In this document: in pieces, positions 41,974 to 50,786 of the stretch
How the letters are laid out: each line of letters opens with the position of its first letter
How positions within the stretch are numbered: position 1 is the first letter of the stretch
From: Pseudomonas japonica
GTDB lineage: Bacteria > Pseudomonadota > Gammaproteobacteria > Pseudomonadales > Pseudomonadaceae
Direction: 5' to 3'
Assembly (NCBI RefSeq): GCF_013522925.1
Contig: NZ_JAAMQU010000010.1
Span: 62,001-126,000, forward strand
Length of the DNA: 64,000 nucleotides
Made by a program: the position numbers and the translations under genes
Notes under the pieces: generated by a model
The model's input: the letters and a program-made list of their open reading frames with translations, nothing else
Told to the model about the DNA's origin: nothing
The model's database searches: none

Positions 41974-42783
41974 ATGATCCATGCCACCACCGGCCTGGTT
42001 GCCATCCTGGGAACCCCTATCGCGCAAGTGCAATCACCCACCAATTTCAACCGCTGGTTCCAGGCGCAGGGTCTGGACCTGGCCATGCTGCCTGTCGATC
42101 TCGCGCCCGAAGCGCTGGCCGGCTTCATCGCCAGCCTGCGCGGCTGGAACAACTTGCGTGGGTGCGTGATCACCGTGCCTTACAAGCAAACGGTAGTACC
42201 GCTGCTGGATGAGCTGAGCAGCCGGGCCCGGCTGCTGGGCTCGGTCAACGTGATCCGCCGCGAAACAAACGGCAGGCTGATAGGCGATAACGTAGACGGT
42301 GAAGGGTTTATCAAGGCCGCAGCCGCCCATGGTTTCGATGCCAAGGGCAAGCACGCGCTGGTGTTGGGCGCGGGTGGCGCGGGCGCGGCGATTGCCTATA
42401 GCCTGGCCGAAGCCGGCATTGCCGCGCTCGACCTTGCCGACCCTACCCCCGGCCGCGCCGAAGCGCTGGCACGGGTACTGCGAACGGCCTTCCCTGCGTT
42501 GACTGTCCGTGAGCAGGTCGCCCCGCTGGCGGGCTACGACCTGTTGGTAAACGCCTCGCCTATCGGCATGGGCGAGGCTGGCCAACTCCCCCTCCCTGAT
42601 GACCAATTGGCGCAGCTGTTGTCTCATACCCATGTGGCTGATGTAGTTACCAAGCCGGTGCAAACGCCGTTGCTCACGCTCGCTCAAGCGCGGGGTTGTA
42701 GCGTTCAGACCGGCCCGCAAATGTCGCTGGCGCAAATGCCTGCCCTCGGCTTTTTCATGGGCGTGATGCCTGAAAGCCTCTGA
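41974..42783 (+). CDS. shikimate/quinate dehydrogenase-like (AroE family)
   Basis: A 269-residue AroE-fold enzyme. The catalytic Lys71 (VPYKQTV) and Asp108 (DNVDGEGF), with Asn92 and Asn106, are present. The NADP-binding loop is GAGGAGAA. The substrate-binding Ser-Ser motif of AroE (SxSP) is changed to QVQSP, which points to a paralogue with altered specificity such as the YdiB/SDH-L/RifI groups. The ATG at 41974 fits the fold's beginning; an ATG ten codons earlier has no better signal. Its divergent MHS transporter suggests a catabolic dehydrogenase for quinate, shikimate or a related acid. Confidence 0.85.
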   Translation: MIHATTGLVAILGTPIAQVQSPTNFNRWFQAQGLDLAMLPVDLAPEALAGFIASLRGWNNLRGCVITVPYKQTVVPLLDELSSRARLLGSVNVIRRETNGRLIGDNVDGEGFIKAAAAHGFDAKGKHALVLGAGGAGAAIAYSLAEAGIAALDLADPTPGRAEALARVLRTAFPALTVREQVAPLAGYDLLVNASPIGMGEAGQLPLPDDQLAQLLSHTHVADVVTKPVQTPLLTLAQARGCSVQTGPQMSLAQMPALGFFMGVMPESL

Positions 42784-42830
42784 GCCGCGCCTACGGTTTA
42801 CCTGATAGCCAACTCGGACGATTCGCAGCC

Positions 42831-43604
42831 ATGAGCAGCTCACTGAAGTCTGTACTGCTAGCCACCGTTCTAACGCTGTGCCTCCCGGCAGCGGCGCGGG
42901 CGGCGGGCGAGATCGAAGTGGTCACCGAAGAAATGCCGCCCTACAACATGACCGAGAACGGCAAGGTCACCGGCTTCAGCACCGACATCGTGCAGGCGGT
43001 GATGAAAGAAGCCGGGATCGACGCGCCGATCCAGGTGATGCCATGGGCCAGGGCCTACGACCGGGCGCTGAGCGTGCCCAACGTGCTCATCTATTCCATC
43101 GCCCGCACCCCCGAGCGCGAGGCGCTGTTCCAATGGGTAGGGCCCATCGCGCCAACCAACTGGTACCTCTACAGCCTCGCCGAACGCCCGGTCACCCTGC
43201 ATTCGCTGGACGATGCCCGAGGGCAGAAGATCGCCACGGTGAACATGGATGTGGGCCAGCAGTTCCTGCTCAGCCGTGGGTTCAAGATGGGCACCGAGCT
43301 GCAATCAACCAGCCGCTACGAGAACAACTACCGCATGCTCAAGATCGAGCACGTGGGCCTGTGGATTTCGAACGAACTGAATGCCATTTACCTGATGCGC
43401 CAGAACGGCGACGACCCCGAGAGGGCGTTGGTACGCTCGCTCCCACTACCCGAACTGAGCAGCCCCGAAGGGTTGAGCCTGGCGTTCAGCAAAGGGACCT
43501 CCCCGGCCATTGTGGAGCGCTTCAAAAAGGCGCTGAACACTGTTCGCCAGAACGGTACGTATGAGGCGTTGATGCATAAGTGGCTTTCCAGCGCTGATCA
43601 CTAG
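42831..43604 (+). CDS. orphan periplasmic solute-binding protein (SBP family 3)
   Basis: A 257-residue secreted protein. A signal peptide (hydrophobic 8-22, cleavage near AARA-A at about 24) precedes a bilobal SBP_bac_3 domain: EEMPPYNMTENGKVTGFSTDIVQAV is the usual opening. No permease or ATPase is adjacent. Such orphans are common in Pseudomonas and may feed distant amino-acid-type transporters or sensory proteins. It follows the AroE-like gene by 47 bases and converges to within three bases of the GlxA-type regulator. Confidence 0.83.
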   Translation: MSSSLKSVLLATVLTLCLPAAARAAGEIEVVTEEMPPYNMTENGKVTGFSTDIVQAVMKEAGIDAPIQVMPWARAYDRALSVPNVLIYSIARTPEREALFQWVGPIAPTNWYLYSLAERPVTLHSLDDARGQKIATVNMDVGQQFLLSRGFKMGTELQSTSRYENNYRMLKIEHVGLWISNELNAIYLMRQNGDDPERALVRSLPLPELSSPEGLSLAFSKGTSPAIVERFKKALNTVRQNGTYEALMHKWLSSADH

Positions 43605-43607
43605 CGC

Positions 43608-44588
43608 TTACTCCAGCCGCTTTTCTTTGGAGGGCGGGTGCCCGAAGTACGCCGTGTAGCACTTGCTGAAATGGCTGGGGGATACAAAGCCGCACGCCAC
43701 GGCCACTTGCACCACGGTGAGGTTGGAGTGCTGAAGCAAACGACGGCCCTCGGTGACCCGAAGCTCCAGGTAATAGCGCAACGGCGTGGTGTTGAGTTGT
43801 TGCTGGAACAGGCGCTCGATCTGGCGGCGGGAGCGGTTCACGTATTCGGAAATCTGCGTAAGGTCCAGCGGTTCGTCCAGGTTGGCTTCCATCAGCTTCA
43901 CCACTTCGCGCAGCGGCGCGGTGAGCTTGAGTTGCAGCTTGGGGTTCACCCGTTTGTAGCGCGACGCCTCGAAGGCAAGGATATCGACAATCCCGTCTAC
44001 CAGCGCCGCGCCATGGCTCTGGCCGATCCACTCCAGCACCATGTTGAACGCCCCATTGGGGCTGGCGGCGGTGTAGCGGTTGCGGTCCACCATATAGCTC
44101 TCGCTGGTGACCTCGCTGTGCTGGGCAATTTCCGCCAGCGCAGGCCGGTGCTCCGGGTGAATCGCGCAGCGGTAGCCGTCCAGCAGGCCGGCCTGGCCGA
44201 GGAACCACGCCCCGTTCCACAAGCCCGCCAGCGCAACGCCCTTCTCCGCCGCGCGCTTGAGCACCGCGCGCAGTTCGGGCTGGCCACGTAGGGGGGTGCG
44301 TAACCCGCCACACACCACAAGCAGCTTCAACTGCTCCAGCTTGCAATCGCCCAGGCTGCCGTCGGCGCGAATCACCAGCCCCAGGTCGCTGATCACATCC
44401 TGGCCATCAAGCGTGAGCGTACACGTGGTGAACAACTCGGCCTGCAGCAGGTTGGCGGTAATCAGGGTATCCAGCGCCTGGGTGAATGCAGGCAGCGAAA
44501 AATGCTCCAGCAAAACGAAACCAACCCGCGATTGCGGGATGGCCGTGGCGCTTTTGTTTTGTAGGTAGCGCAGGTTCTTGCCCTGCAT
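43608..44588 (-). CDS. GlxA-family transcriptional regulator (DJ-1/PfpI-AraC fusion)
   Basis: A 326-residue regulator with an N-terminal class I glutamine amidotransferase-like domain (about 20-195) and a C-terminal AraC HTH pair (about 225-322: LTQISEYVNRSRRQIERLFQ and VVQVAVACGFVSPSHFSKCY). At the nucleophile elbow, where enzymes have Cys, it reads GLWNGAWFLG, so it is a sensor rather than an enzyme. The branch (ArgR, GbdR, CdhR, SouR) responds to amino acids, betaines and related amines in Pseudomonas. Its own targets are unclear; the neighbours on either side are a solute-binding protein and an ABC operon. Confidence 0.88.
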   Translation of the reverse strand: MQGKNLRYLQNKSATAIPQSRVGFVLLEHFSLPAFTQALDTLITANLLQAELFTTCTLTLDGQDVISDLGLVIRADGSLGDCKLEQLKLLVVCGGLRTPLRGQPELRAVLKRAAEKGVALAGLWNGAWFLGQAGLLDGYRCAIHPEHRPALAEIAQHSEVTSESYMVDRNRYTAASPNGAFNMVLEWIGQSHGAALVDGIVDILAFEASRYKRVNPKLQLKLTAPLREVVKLMEANLDEPLDLTQISEYVNRSRRQIERLFQQQLNTTPLRYYLELRVTEGRRLLQHSNLTVVQVAVACGFVSPSHFSKCYTAYFGHPPSKEKRLE

Positions 44589-44723
44589 GCCGCCACTGAA
44601 CAGACGTCTGTCGATCTTTCAATACTCGGTCGGGTGATCTGAAAGCCGCAGGCGTTGGAGCCCTCACTACCACGATGCGAGAATGCAGCCGTAAGCGAAG
44701 TTAGCGAAATGGGAGCGGTTACG

Positions 44724-45722
44724 CTAGCCGAAATACCGAACGCGGAACGCGTCTATCGCTACAGCGATGAAAATCATTACCCCACCGATCATGCCGACGT
44801 AGAACGAAGGTACATTCACGATTGCCAGGCCTACCTGGATCACGGTCAGCAACAGCACGCCCCCCAATACGCCCTTAACGTTGCCCCGGCCACCGAATAC
44901 GCTCACCCCGCCAATGATGGGCGCCGCGATGGCGTAGAGGAGGTAACTCGAGCCCTGGTTCGAGGTGATCGCCATCTGCCAGGACGCCAGCAGGAAGCCC
45001 GCCAGTGCCGCCAGGAAGCCGGAGATCGTGTAGGTGATGATCTTGATACGGTTAACCCGGATACCCGCCGAGTTGGAAGCCACGGCATTGCCGCCCACGG
45101 CGTATACGGACCGGCCCAGCACCGTGCGGGTGAGTACGATCCCCATCACCACCAGTGCCACGACGAACACCACCGGCATCAAGGGCCAGCCGCCCAGGGT
45201 TGCCTGGCCGATCCATACATAGCCATCGGACAGGTTGGTCAGGGTGGTGCCCTGAGTGAGTGCCAGCAGCGCGCCCTGAAGGATGATCATCATCGCCAGG
45301 GTTTCGATCAGCGACACCATCTTCAAGCGCGTGATGCACAGCCCGTTGAAGAAGCCGATAAGGGTGCCTACCAACAAACCGATCACCATGGCAACCGCCC
45401 ACGGCAGCCCCCACTCGGAGTACGCCAGGGCGCCCACCGCCGCAGAAAACCCCGCGTTCGCGGGGATCGACAGGTCGATTTCAGCCACCAGCAGCGGCAA
45501 GGCCACCGCAAGCCCCAGGGTGCCCAGCACCGTGGCCTGCACCATTACGTTCTGCAGGTTGAAGAGGGTGAAGAAGAACTCGTTGAAGGCGCCGAAAAAG
45601 GCTACGAGCGCGATCAGCCAGATCCACACCACGTTGTGCAGCACCCAACCGAGCACAGCCTGCCTGTTGACCTTGGTCGTGGCAGGCGACAACCCGCTGC
45701 CGGCACTCGATACATTGCTCAT
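44724..45722 (-). CDS. ABC transporter permease, ribose/sugar (RbsC-like) family
   Basis: A 332-residue permease with about eight to ten membrane segments. It shows the RbsC pattern: LPLLVAEIDLSIPANAGFSA in the ATPase-contacting half, GRSVYAVGGNAVASNSAGI with the EAA-like loop, and GGVSVFGGRGNVKGVLGG. The ATG at 45722 follows GGAGA; a longer frame exists. It is the last gene of the pentose-type operon, 22 bases after the ATPase gene. It imports the substrate delivered by the binding protein at 47350. Confidence 0.9.
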   Translation of the reverse strand: MSNVSSAGSGLSPATTKVNRQAVLGWVLHNVVWIWLIALVAFFGAFNEFFFTLFNLQNVMVQATVLGTLGLAVALPLLVAEIDLSIPANAGFSAAVGALAYSEWGLPWAVAMVIGLLVGTLIGFFNGLCITRLKMVSLIETLAMMIILQGALLALTQGTTLTNLSDGYVWIGQATLGGWPLMPVVFVVALVVMGIVLTRTVLGRSVYAVGGNAVASNSAGIRVNRIKIITYTISGFLAALAGFLLASWQMAITSNQGSSYLLYAIAAPIIGGVSVFGGRGNVKGVLGGVLLLTVIQVGLAIVNVPSFYVGMIGGVMIFIAVAIDAFRVRYFG

Positions 45723-45744
45723 TTGCAGGTCTCCCATCTTGTAA

Positions 45745-47274
45745 TTATTCACGCGGTGCTTGCCCCTGTACTGATGCACGCAGACGCTCGACAGTGATGT
45801 CCGCGCCGGTGAGCGTTTCCTTGATGCTGCCCTGATCGAAGATGCAAACGCGGTCCACGGCCCGTACCAGTTCGTCGGTATCGGTGGACACGATAATCAC
45901 CGCAACGCCCGCCTCGCTCAGTTGGTCGATGATCCGCAACACGTCCTGCTTCACGCCCATATCGATGCCGCGGGTAGGTTCGTCGACCATCAGCAGCCGG
46001 GGCTTGGTAGCCAGTACACGGCCCAGGCAAACCTTTTGTTGATTGCCGCCACTGAGCGTATTCACGGTGTAATCGGGGTTAGGGGCCTTTACGCCCATCG
46101 CCTTGAAGTAATGCGTGACCACATCGCTTTCGGCGTCGCGGTCGATGAACCCGCCTTTGGTGCGCGCGCCGAGGGAAGACAACGCGATATTGGTGCCGAT
46201 GGACATCGGCCCTACAGCACCATCGCGGCGGCGGTCGTCGGACAGATAAGCGATCCCGGCATCAAAGGCCGCCCGCGGTGAACGAGGCAGCGGGCGCTGC
46301 GCCTCGCCGTTGATCGAAAGCGTACCCACGGCCGGGTGCAGCCCGAAGATCGCGCGCGCGGTTTCCTTCGCGCCCGCGCCTGGCAGGCCGGTGAACCCCA
46401 CCACCTCCCCTGCCGCGATATCCAGGCTCTCCAGTGACAGGTACTTGCCCCGCACCCCACGCAGCGCCACCGCCGGCGGTTTACCCGACGGGTCACGGCG
46501 CTTGCGCTGGAACAACTCCACACCCCGCCCAATCACCAACTCGGTGAGCTGCTCCGAAGACAGCCCGCTCACGTCACTGGAACGCCCCGCCAGGCTGCCA
46601 TCGCGCAGTACCGTGACCGCGTCGCAGATTTCCAGGATTTCGTCGTTGTAATGAGAGATGAAGATAAAGGTTACCCCGCCCTGCTTGAGGCGCAGCATGA
46701 AGTCGAACAACTGGCGGCGGTCCGTCACAGTCAACGACGCCGTGGGCTCGTCCAGAATGATCACCTTGCCGCCCGAAAACATTGCCCGCAGGATATTCAG
46801 CTTGCGCCGGGCAACCGCATCCAGGTTGCCGGCCAGCGCATCGGGATCGATACCCGAGCCCTCGAGCATTCGCGCCGCGTCTGCCCGCAGCGCTTTCCAG
46901 TCCACAAAGCCATGACGGGTGGGCCAGATCCCAAGCATAAGGTTTTCGGACGCGGTCATGTTGCCGATGATCATCGGCTCCTGGGTGACCAGAAACACGC
47001 CTGCCTGCTCCATGGCCTTTACGTCCACATGTTCAAGCAGCTGGCCATTCATGAAGATCTGGCCGGAGGTGGGCACCACCTGCCCGGAAATGATGCCCAC
47101 CAAGGTGGATTTGCCCGCACCGTTCTCGCCCAGCAATCCGTGGATCGAACCGCGCTCGATCTGCGTAGTGACCCCGCGCAGCGCATGGACGGGGCCATAG
47201 CTTTTGGTCACATTCTCGATCCGCAGAATCGCACTGTCTGCCGTCAACTCATCCCGCATGTCAGGTAAGGCCAT
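45745..47274 (-). CDS. sugar ABC transporter ATP-binding protein, double NBD (RbsA-like)
   Basis: A 509-residue tandem ATPase. The N-terminal NBD has Walker A GENGAGKST and Walker B VIILDEPTAS. The C-terminal NBD has a degenerate Walker A (GLPGAGAKETARAI), signature LSGGNQQKV and Walker B LLMVDEPTRGID, the usual asymmetry of RbsA/XylG/AraG. The ATG at 47274 lacks a strong ribosome-binding site; a Met five codons later is an alternative. It energises uptake through the adjacent permease. Confidence 0.92.
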   Translation of the reverse strand: MALPDMRDELTADSAILRIENVTKSYGPVHALRGVTTQIERGSIHGLLGENGAGKSTLVGIISGQVVPTSGQIFMNGQLLEHVDVKAMEQAGVFLVTQEPMIIGNMTASENLMLGIWPTRHGFVDWKALRADAARMLEGSGIDPDALAGNLDAVARRKLNILRAMFSGGKVIILDEPTASLTVTDRRQLFDFMLRLKQGGVTFIFISHYNDEILEICDAVTVLRDGSLAGRSSDVSGLSSEQLTELVIGRGVELFQRKRRDPSGKPPAVALRGVRGKYLSLESLDIAAGEVVGFTGLPGAGAKETARAIFGLHPAVGTLSINGEAQRPLPRSPRAAFDAGIAYLSDDRRRDGAVGPMSIGTNIALSSLGARTKGGFIDRDAESDVVTHYFKAMGVKAPNPDYTVNTLSGGNQQKVCLGRVLATKPRLLMVDEPTRGIDMGVKQDVLRIIDQLSEAGVAVIIVSTDTDELVRAVDRVCIFDQGSIKETLTGADITVERLRASVQGQAPRE

Positions 47275-47349
47275 GATTGTTATCTCGCTCAACGAATAAC
47301 CACCGGAGCAGGCAAGCGTCGCTCCAACGCAACAAGGCAATGCCGTGGA

Positions 47350-48435
47350 TCAGGCCTTCACGCCCCAATCGTTTTCCGCGACAGAGCCCCAGTGGCGTTT
47401 ATCCTTTGCGTTCTCGGGGGTGATCACGAACGCGGGGATGATCAGCGTGGGCCCGGTCTTGCCCTGGACGATTTCGCCTTTCTCCCAGAAGTACTTCTTG
47501 TTCTCGTAAGTACCCAAGGGCACCGGCTGGCCGTTGAGCGAGTGCTTGGTGATCATTTCCACGGCGATTTCGCCATATGCCACCGGGTCCTGGGAGATGC
47601 AGGCGTCCATGTAGCCGTCCTGAATCCACTTGAGGGCAACCGGCTCACCGTCGATATTGACGAAAATGACATGCCCCTCCTCCCCTATCTTTTTCCACCG
47701 GTTCTTCTGCTGAAGCGCGGTCACGATGCCGCGCGATGGCGAATCGGATGGCGCGTGAACCGCGTCCAGGCTGGGGAACTCAGAGAGCGTCGAGAGCGTG
47801 ACGGCAAGCATTTTGTCCAACTGGCCGTCAGTGGGCCGGGCAAGGTACTTGATGTCCGGGTACTTGGCGAACACCGAGTCCATGCCTTCCTTGCGTAGCC
47901 GCCAGGCCACTGAGGCAAGGGCACCGTAACAATTGAGCACAGTGCCTTTGGGGCTGCCGTACTTCTGAACCAGGCGCTTCACGATCTCCTCGGCCGCCAT
48001 CACCCCGCCCTGGTGATTGTCGAAACTCACCGTGATCGCCACATCGCCGCCATCGGCGGGTGTGTCGATGATCCCAACCGGAATTTTCTGCCGGTTGTAG
48101 CGGCGGATCGCCGAGACGATGGCCTGGCTGTCGATAGGGTCGGAAATGATCGCCGAGGGCTGAGACAACATCAGGCTCTGCCATTGCTCGAGCTGGCGGG
48201 TATTGTCGAAGCTGGCATTGGTGGCCTGGAACGTACCGGAACGCGCTTGCACCGCGCGCTTGACCGCCTCCTCCTGGATCACAAAAAAATAATAATCCAG
48301 GCTTTTGTTCGCGTAGGGGATCGATAACGCGTTCTGGGCAAACGCGCCGCGGCCGAGCATTGCGCCCAGCCCCAGCACTACGCCGCCAGCCAACACATTG
48401 CGACGGCTCACTTGAGACAGGTTCGTCTTTTTCAT
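47350..48435 (-). CDS. sugar ABC transporter substrate-binding protein (ribose-binding type), probable Tat or Sec signal
   Basis: A 361-residue periplasmic binding protein. The leader has SRRNVLAGG followed by a hydrophobic stretch and AFAQN at about 32-35. This resembles a twin-arginine signal with only RR and a weak hydrophobic core, so either export route is possible. The mature part is a Peripla_BP_4 two-lobe domain with SDPIDSQAIVSAIRRYN and GIIDTPADGGDVAITVSFDN. The ligand is likely a pentose, pentitol or similar polyol, from the operon's kinase and isomerase. Its leader has AAGAATAA. Confidence 0.87.
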   Translation of the reverse strand: MKKTNLSQVSRRNVLAGGVVLGLGAMLGRGAFAQNALSIPYANKSLDYYFFVIQEEAVKRAVQARSGTFQATNASFDNTRQLEQWQSLMLSQPSAIISDPIDSQAIVSAIRRYNRQKIPVGIIDTPADGGDVAITVSFDNHQGGVMAAEEIVKRLVQKYGSPKGTVLNCYGALASVAWRLRKEGMDSVFAKYPDIKYLARPTDGQLDKMLAVTLSTLSEFPSLDAVHAPSDSPSRGIVTALQQKNRWKKIGEEGHVIFVNIDGEPVALKWIQDGYMDACISQDPVAYGEIAVEMITKHSLNGQPVPLGTYENKKYFWEKGEIVQGKTGPTLIIPAFVITPENAKDKRHWGSVAENDWGVKA

Positions 48436-48451
48436 GGGAGTGTTCTCCGTT

Positions 48452-48459
48452 TTATTCTT
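48452..48459 (-). promoter_or_regulatory. AAGAATAA leader motif (Crc/Hfq-type) before the sugar-binding protein
   Basis: Minus-strand AAGAATAAAACGGAGAA places an AANAANAA match next to the ribosome-binding site, 16 bases before the ATG. Confidence 0.4.
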
Positions 48460-48521
48460 GTAGGGTTACAGCGTTGTCTCGCTTGCCTCACTGATGCTTT
48501 CGAACGGCTGCGGGCCGGGGG

Positions 48522-49232
48522 TTATCGCCGGGTCACATAGGAAGACCCGTCGAAGCAGCCAACCACCATGCCAACGGCTTCGCGGGTGAACAGCCCGTTC
48601 TCCACCACGCCAGGGATACGGTTGAGTTCGGTTTCCAAGGGCGCGGGCTGCGCGATGACCGGGCCGCAATGGCAATCGAGAATGAAGTTGCCGCTGTCGG
48701 TCACCACCGCCTGGCCGTCTCGCATACGACGAACAATGCGCGCTCCGGCGATGCCGTGATCGGCCAATACTCGATCTACCCGACGTTCGGTCTGTTGCCA
48801 GGCGAACTGCACCACTTCCACGGGAAGGGGGAACGCGCCCAGGCAGTCCACGATCTTGGTTTCATCGCACACGCAGATCATTTGCCTGGAGGCATGGGCA
48901 ATGATCTTTTCCCACAGCAGGCACGCCCCGCCGCCCTTGATCATGTTGAACTGGCGGTCGATTTCGTCCGGGCCGTCCACGGTCAGGTCCAGTTCGCCGA
49001 TTTCGTTTGGGTCGAGAATTTCGATGCCCACTTCCCGTGCCACGTCGCTGGTAGAGCGAGAGGTTGTAGTACAGGTCAGCTGCAGCCCTTGCGCCACCAG
49101 CTTGCCCAGCTCCCGGACAAAAAAGTGCGAGGTGGTACCCGAGCCGAGGCCCAGCTTCATGCCGTCGTGAATGAAGTCTTCGATCACTCGACGCGCCGCG
49201 ACCTTCTTGGCTTCATTTTGTTGGCTGTTCAT
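48522..49232 (-). CDS. rpiA: ribose-5-phosphate isomerase A
   Basis: A 236-residue aldose-ketose isomerase interconverting ribose 5-phosphate and ribulose 5-phosphate. The motifs are present: phosphate loop GLGSGTT, TVDGPDEID with the two catalytic Asp residues, and KGGGACLLWEKI with the Lys and catalytic Glu. Housekeeping RpiA has GLGTGST and ends elsewhere in the genome, so this is probably a pathway-specific paralogue acting on the product of the kinase at 50787. It is a member of the divergent pentose-type operon, 21 bases after the RpiR gene. Confidence 0.9.
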   Translation of the reverse strand: MNSQQNEAKKVAARRVIEDFIHDGMKLGLGSGTTSHFFVRELGKLVAQGLQLTCTTTSRSTSDVAREVGIEILDPNEIGELDLTVDGPDEIDRQFNMIKGGGACLLWEKIIAHASRQMICVCDETKIVDCLGAFPLPVEVVQFAWQQTERRVDRVLADHGIAGARIVRRMRDGQAVVTDSGNFILDCHCGPVIAQPAPLETELNRIPGVVENGLFTREAVGMVVGCFDGSSYVTRR

Positions 49233-49253
49233 CTGTTGCTCCTGTGTGCCCGT

Positions 49254-50093
49254 TCAGATCTTGTCGGTGCGCCATGAATCGAGCGCGGTGAGCTGGTCGG
49301 GGAACTCGCTGCCGCTGGCAATCGCGATCGCGGCAACCAACATGTTGGTGACCAGGTGATGGTTCAGCCGCGAGGCCAATGGGGTCATCAATTCGGTATG
49401 TTCGTAAGGCTTGACGGCGATCAGCACGTCCGAAACCAGCGCCAGAGGGCTGTCATCGGCGGCGATCGACACAACCTTGGCGCCCGATTTGCGCGCGGCC
49501 CTGGCCACCTCCACCATCTGGCGGGTGTGGCCCGATTGCGAATAGATCAACGCCACTTCCCCTTCCCGGGCGCTGTGCACATGCATGTCCTGGCGTTTGG
49601 CGCCCAACAGCGCCTGGCAGCGCAGGCCGAGCCGCTGGAACTTGTGCTCGGCATCCAGAGCGTTCACTTCGGAGATACCGGTGGCGTAGATGCCGGTCCA
49701 GGTGGCGCTTTGCAGGTAGCGGGCGGCTTCAGCCACGCGGTCGGGCGCCAGGTCCTCGGCAAGCCGTTGAATGGCATTCAGCGAGTTGCGGCAGGTTTTG
49801 CGCACAATGTTTTCGACGCTGTCATCAGGCGTGATCTGCTCGTAGGCGAACGGCGCCAAGGGCACAAGGTTCTGCACCAGGTGCAGCTTGAATTCCTGAT
49901 AGCTTTCAAAGCCGAAGCGGCGGCAGAACCGCATCACCGTGGGATCGCTCACGGAGCAGGTTTCCGACAGCTTGGCCATGCTCATTTGCAGCACCTTGGA
50001 TGGCGAGCTGGCGACAAAATCGGCCACCCGCCGCTCTGCCCGGTGCATGCCTTGGCTTTCCTGCTCAATCCGTTGCAGCAAACCTAGGGTCAT
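49254..50093 (-). CDS. RpiR-family transcriptional regulator (HTH + SIS)
   Basis: A 279-residue repressor-type regulator. The N-terminal HTH (about 1-77) contains MAKLSETCSVSDPTVMRFCRRFGF; the C-terminal SIS sugar-phosphate-sensing domain (about 120-260) has YATGISEVNALDAEHKF and YSQSGHTRQMVEVA. The start ATG at 50093 overlaps the HAD gene stop (ATGA). It lies inside the operon and likely controls it, together with the divergent arm, through the repeated 12-bp motif at 53842 and 54038. The effector is probably a sugar phosphate made by the pathway. Confidence 0.9.
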   Translation of the reverse strand: MTLGLLQRIEQESQGMHRAERRVADFVASSPSKVLQMSMAKLSETCSVSDPTVMRFCRRFGFESYQEFKLHLVQNLVPLAPFAYEQITPDDSVENIVRKTCRNSLNAIQRLAEDLAPDRVAEAARYLQSATWTGIYATGISEVNALDAEHKFQRLGLRCQALLGAKRQDMHVHSAREGEVALIYSQSGHTRQMVEVARAARKSGAKVVSIAADDSPLALVSDVLIAVKPYEHTELMTPLASRLNHHLVTNMLVAAIAIASGSEFPDQLTALDSWRTDKI

Positions 50094-50764
50094 GGGCGTG
50101 CCTCGACCGGTGCCGGGCTGCACTGCAGCAAGTCGGCCAGGCGGCCGAGGCGCTGGCCCTGGGAAGTGACCACCTTGGCTCCTCCGCCCCAAGGCACCAC
50201 AAAGAACGGAACCCCTGCCCCTGCCGCGGCCTTCTGGTCAACGGTTGTGTCACCAACGTACGCCCAGGCGCCTTCGCTGACGCTCATGGCCGTGGCGACA
50301 GCCAGCAAATGCGCCGGGTCGGGTTTACAGGCCGGGACGGCATCGGCCCCCAGCGCCACCTCGAACAGCGAGGACAACCCCAATTGCGCCAGCACTTTGC
50401 CGGTCACCGCATGATTTTTATTCGTGCAGATGCCCAGGCGAATGCCCGCATCCCGAAGTGCCTGCAGGTCCTCTCGCACATAAGGGAAGAAACGGGTCAG
50501 CCCTGCCGGGTCTTCAAGATAGGCACGCAGGTAACCATCAAAGGCCCGTTGCACTGCTGCCTCGTCATAGGCAATACCAAGGTCTTCAAGGATATCGATG
50601 ATCAAGCGGCGCGGGCCGTTGCCAATGAACTGCTCCACATGGTCGGGATGGAGTTCGGGCCAGCCATTCGATGCAAAGCCCACATTCAGGGCCTTTGCGA
50701 TGTCAGGCGCGCTGTCGATGAGCGTTCCGTCAAGATCGAAAATAAGCGCGGAATAGGCGGACAT
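50090..50764 (-). CDS. HAD-superfamily phosphatase, phosphoglycolate phosphatase-like
   Basis: A 224-residue HAD hydrolase. Motif I is FDLDGTLIDS, with nucleophile and acid/base Asp; motif II is in CTNKN; motif III is the Lys of CKPDP; motif IV is YVGDTTVD. An alpha-helical cap lies at about 18-85. It is most like Gph. In this operon, phosphoglycolate could arise from a side reaction, or the enzyme may dephosphorylate a sugar phosphate. The start ATG at 50764 is chosen; a much longer frame upstream would run into the kinase gene. It overlaps the RpiR gene by four bases. Confidence 0.85.
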   Translation of the reverse strand: MSAYSALIFDLDGTLIDSAPDIAKALNVGFASNGWPELHPDHVEQFIGNGPRRLIIDILEDLGIAYDEAAVQRAFDGYLRAYLEDPAGLTRFFPYVREDLQALRDAGIRLGICTNKNHAVTGKVLAQLGLSSLFEVALGADAVPACKPDPAHLLAVATAMSVSEGAWAYVGDTTVDQKAAAGAGVPFFVVPWGGGAKVVTSQGQRLGRLADLLQCSPAPVEARP

Positions 50765-50786
50765 GGAACACACTCCAAACAAATTA

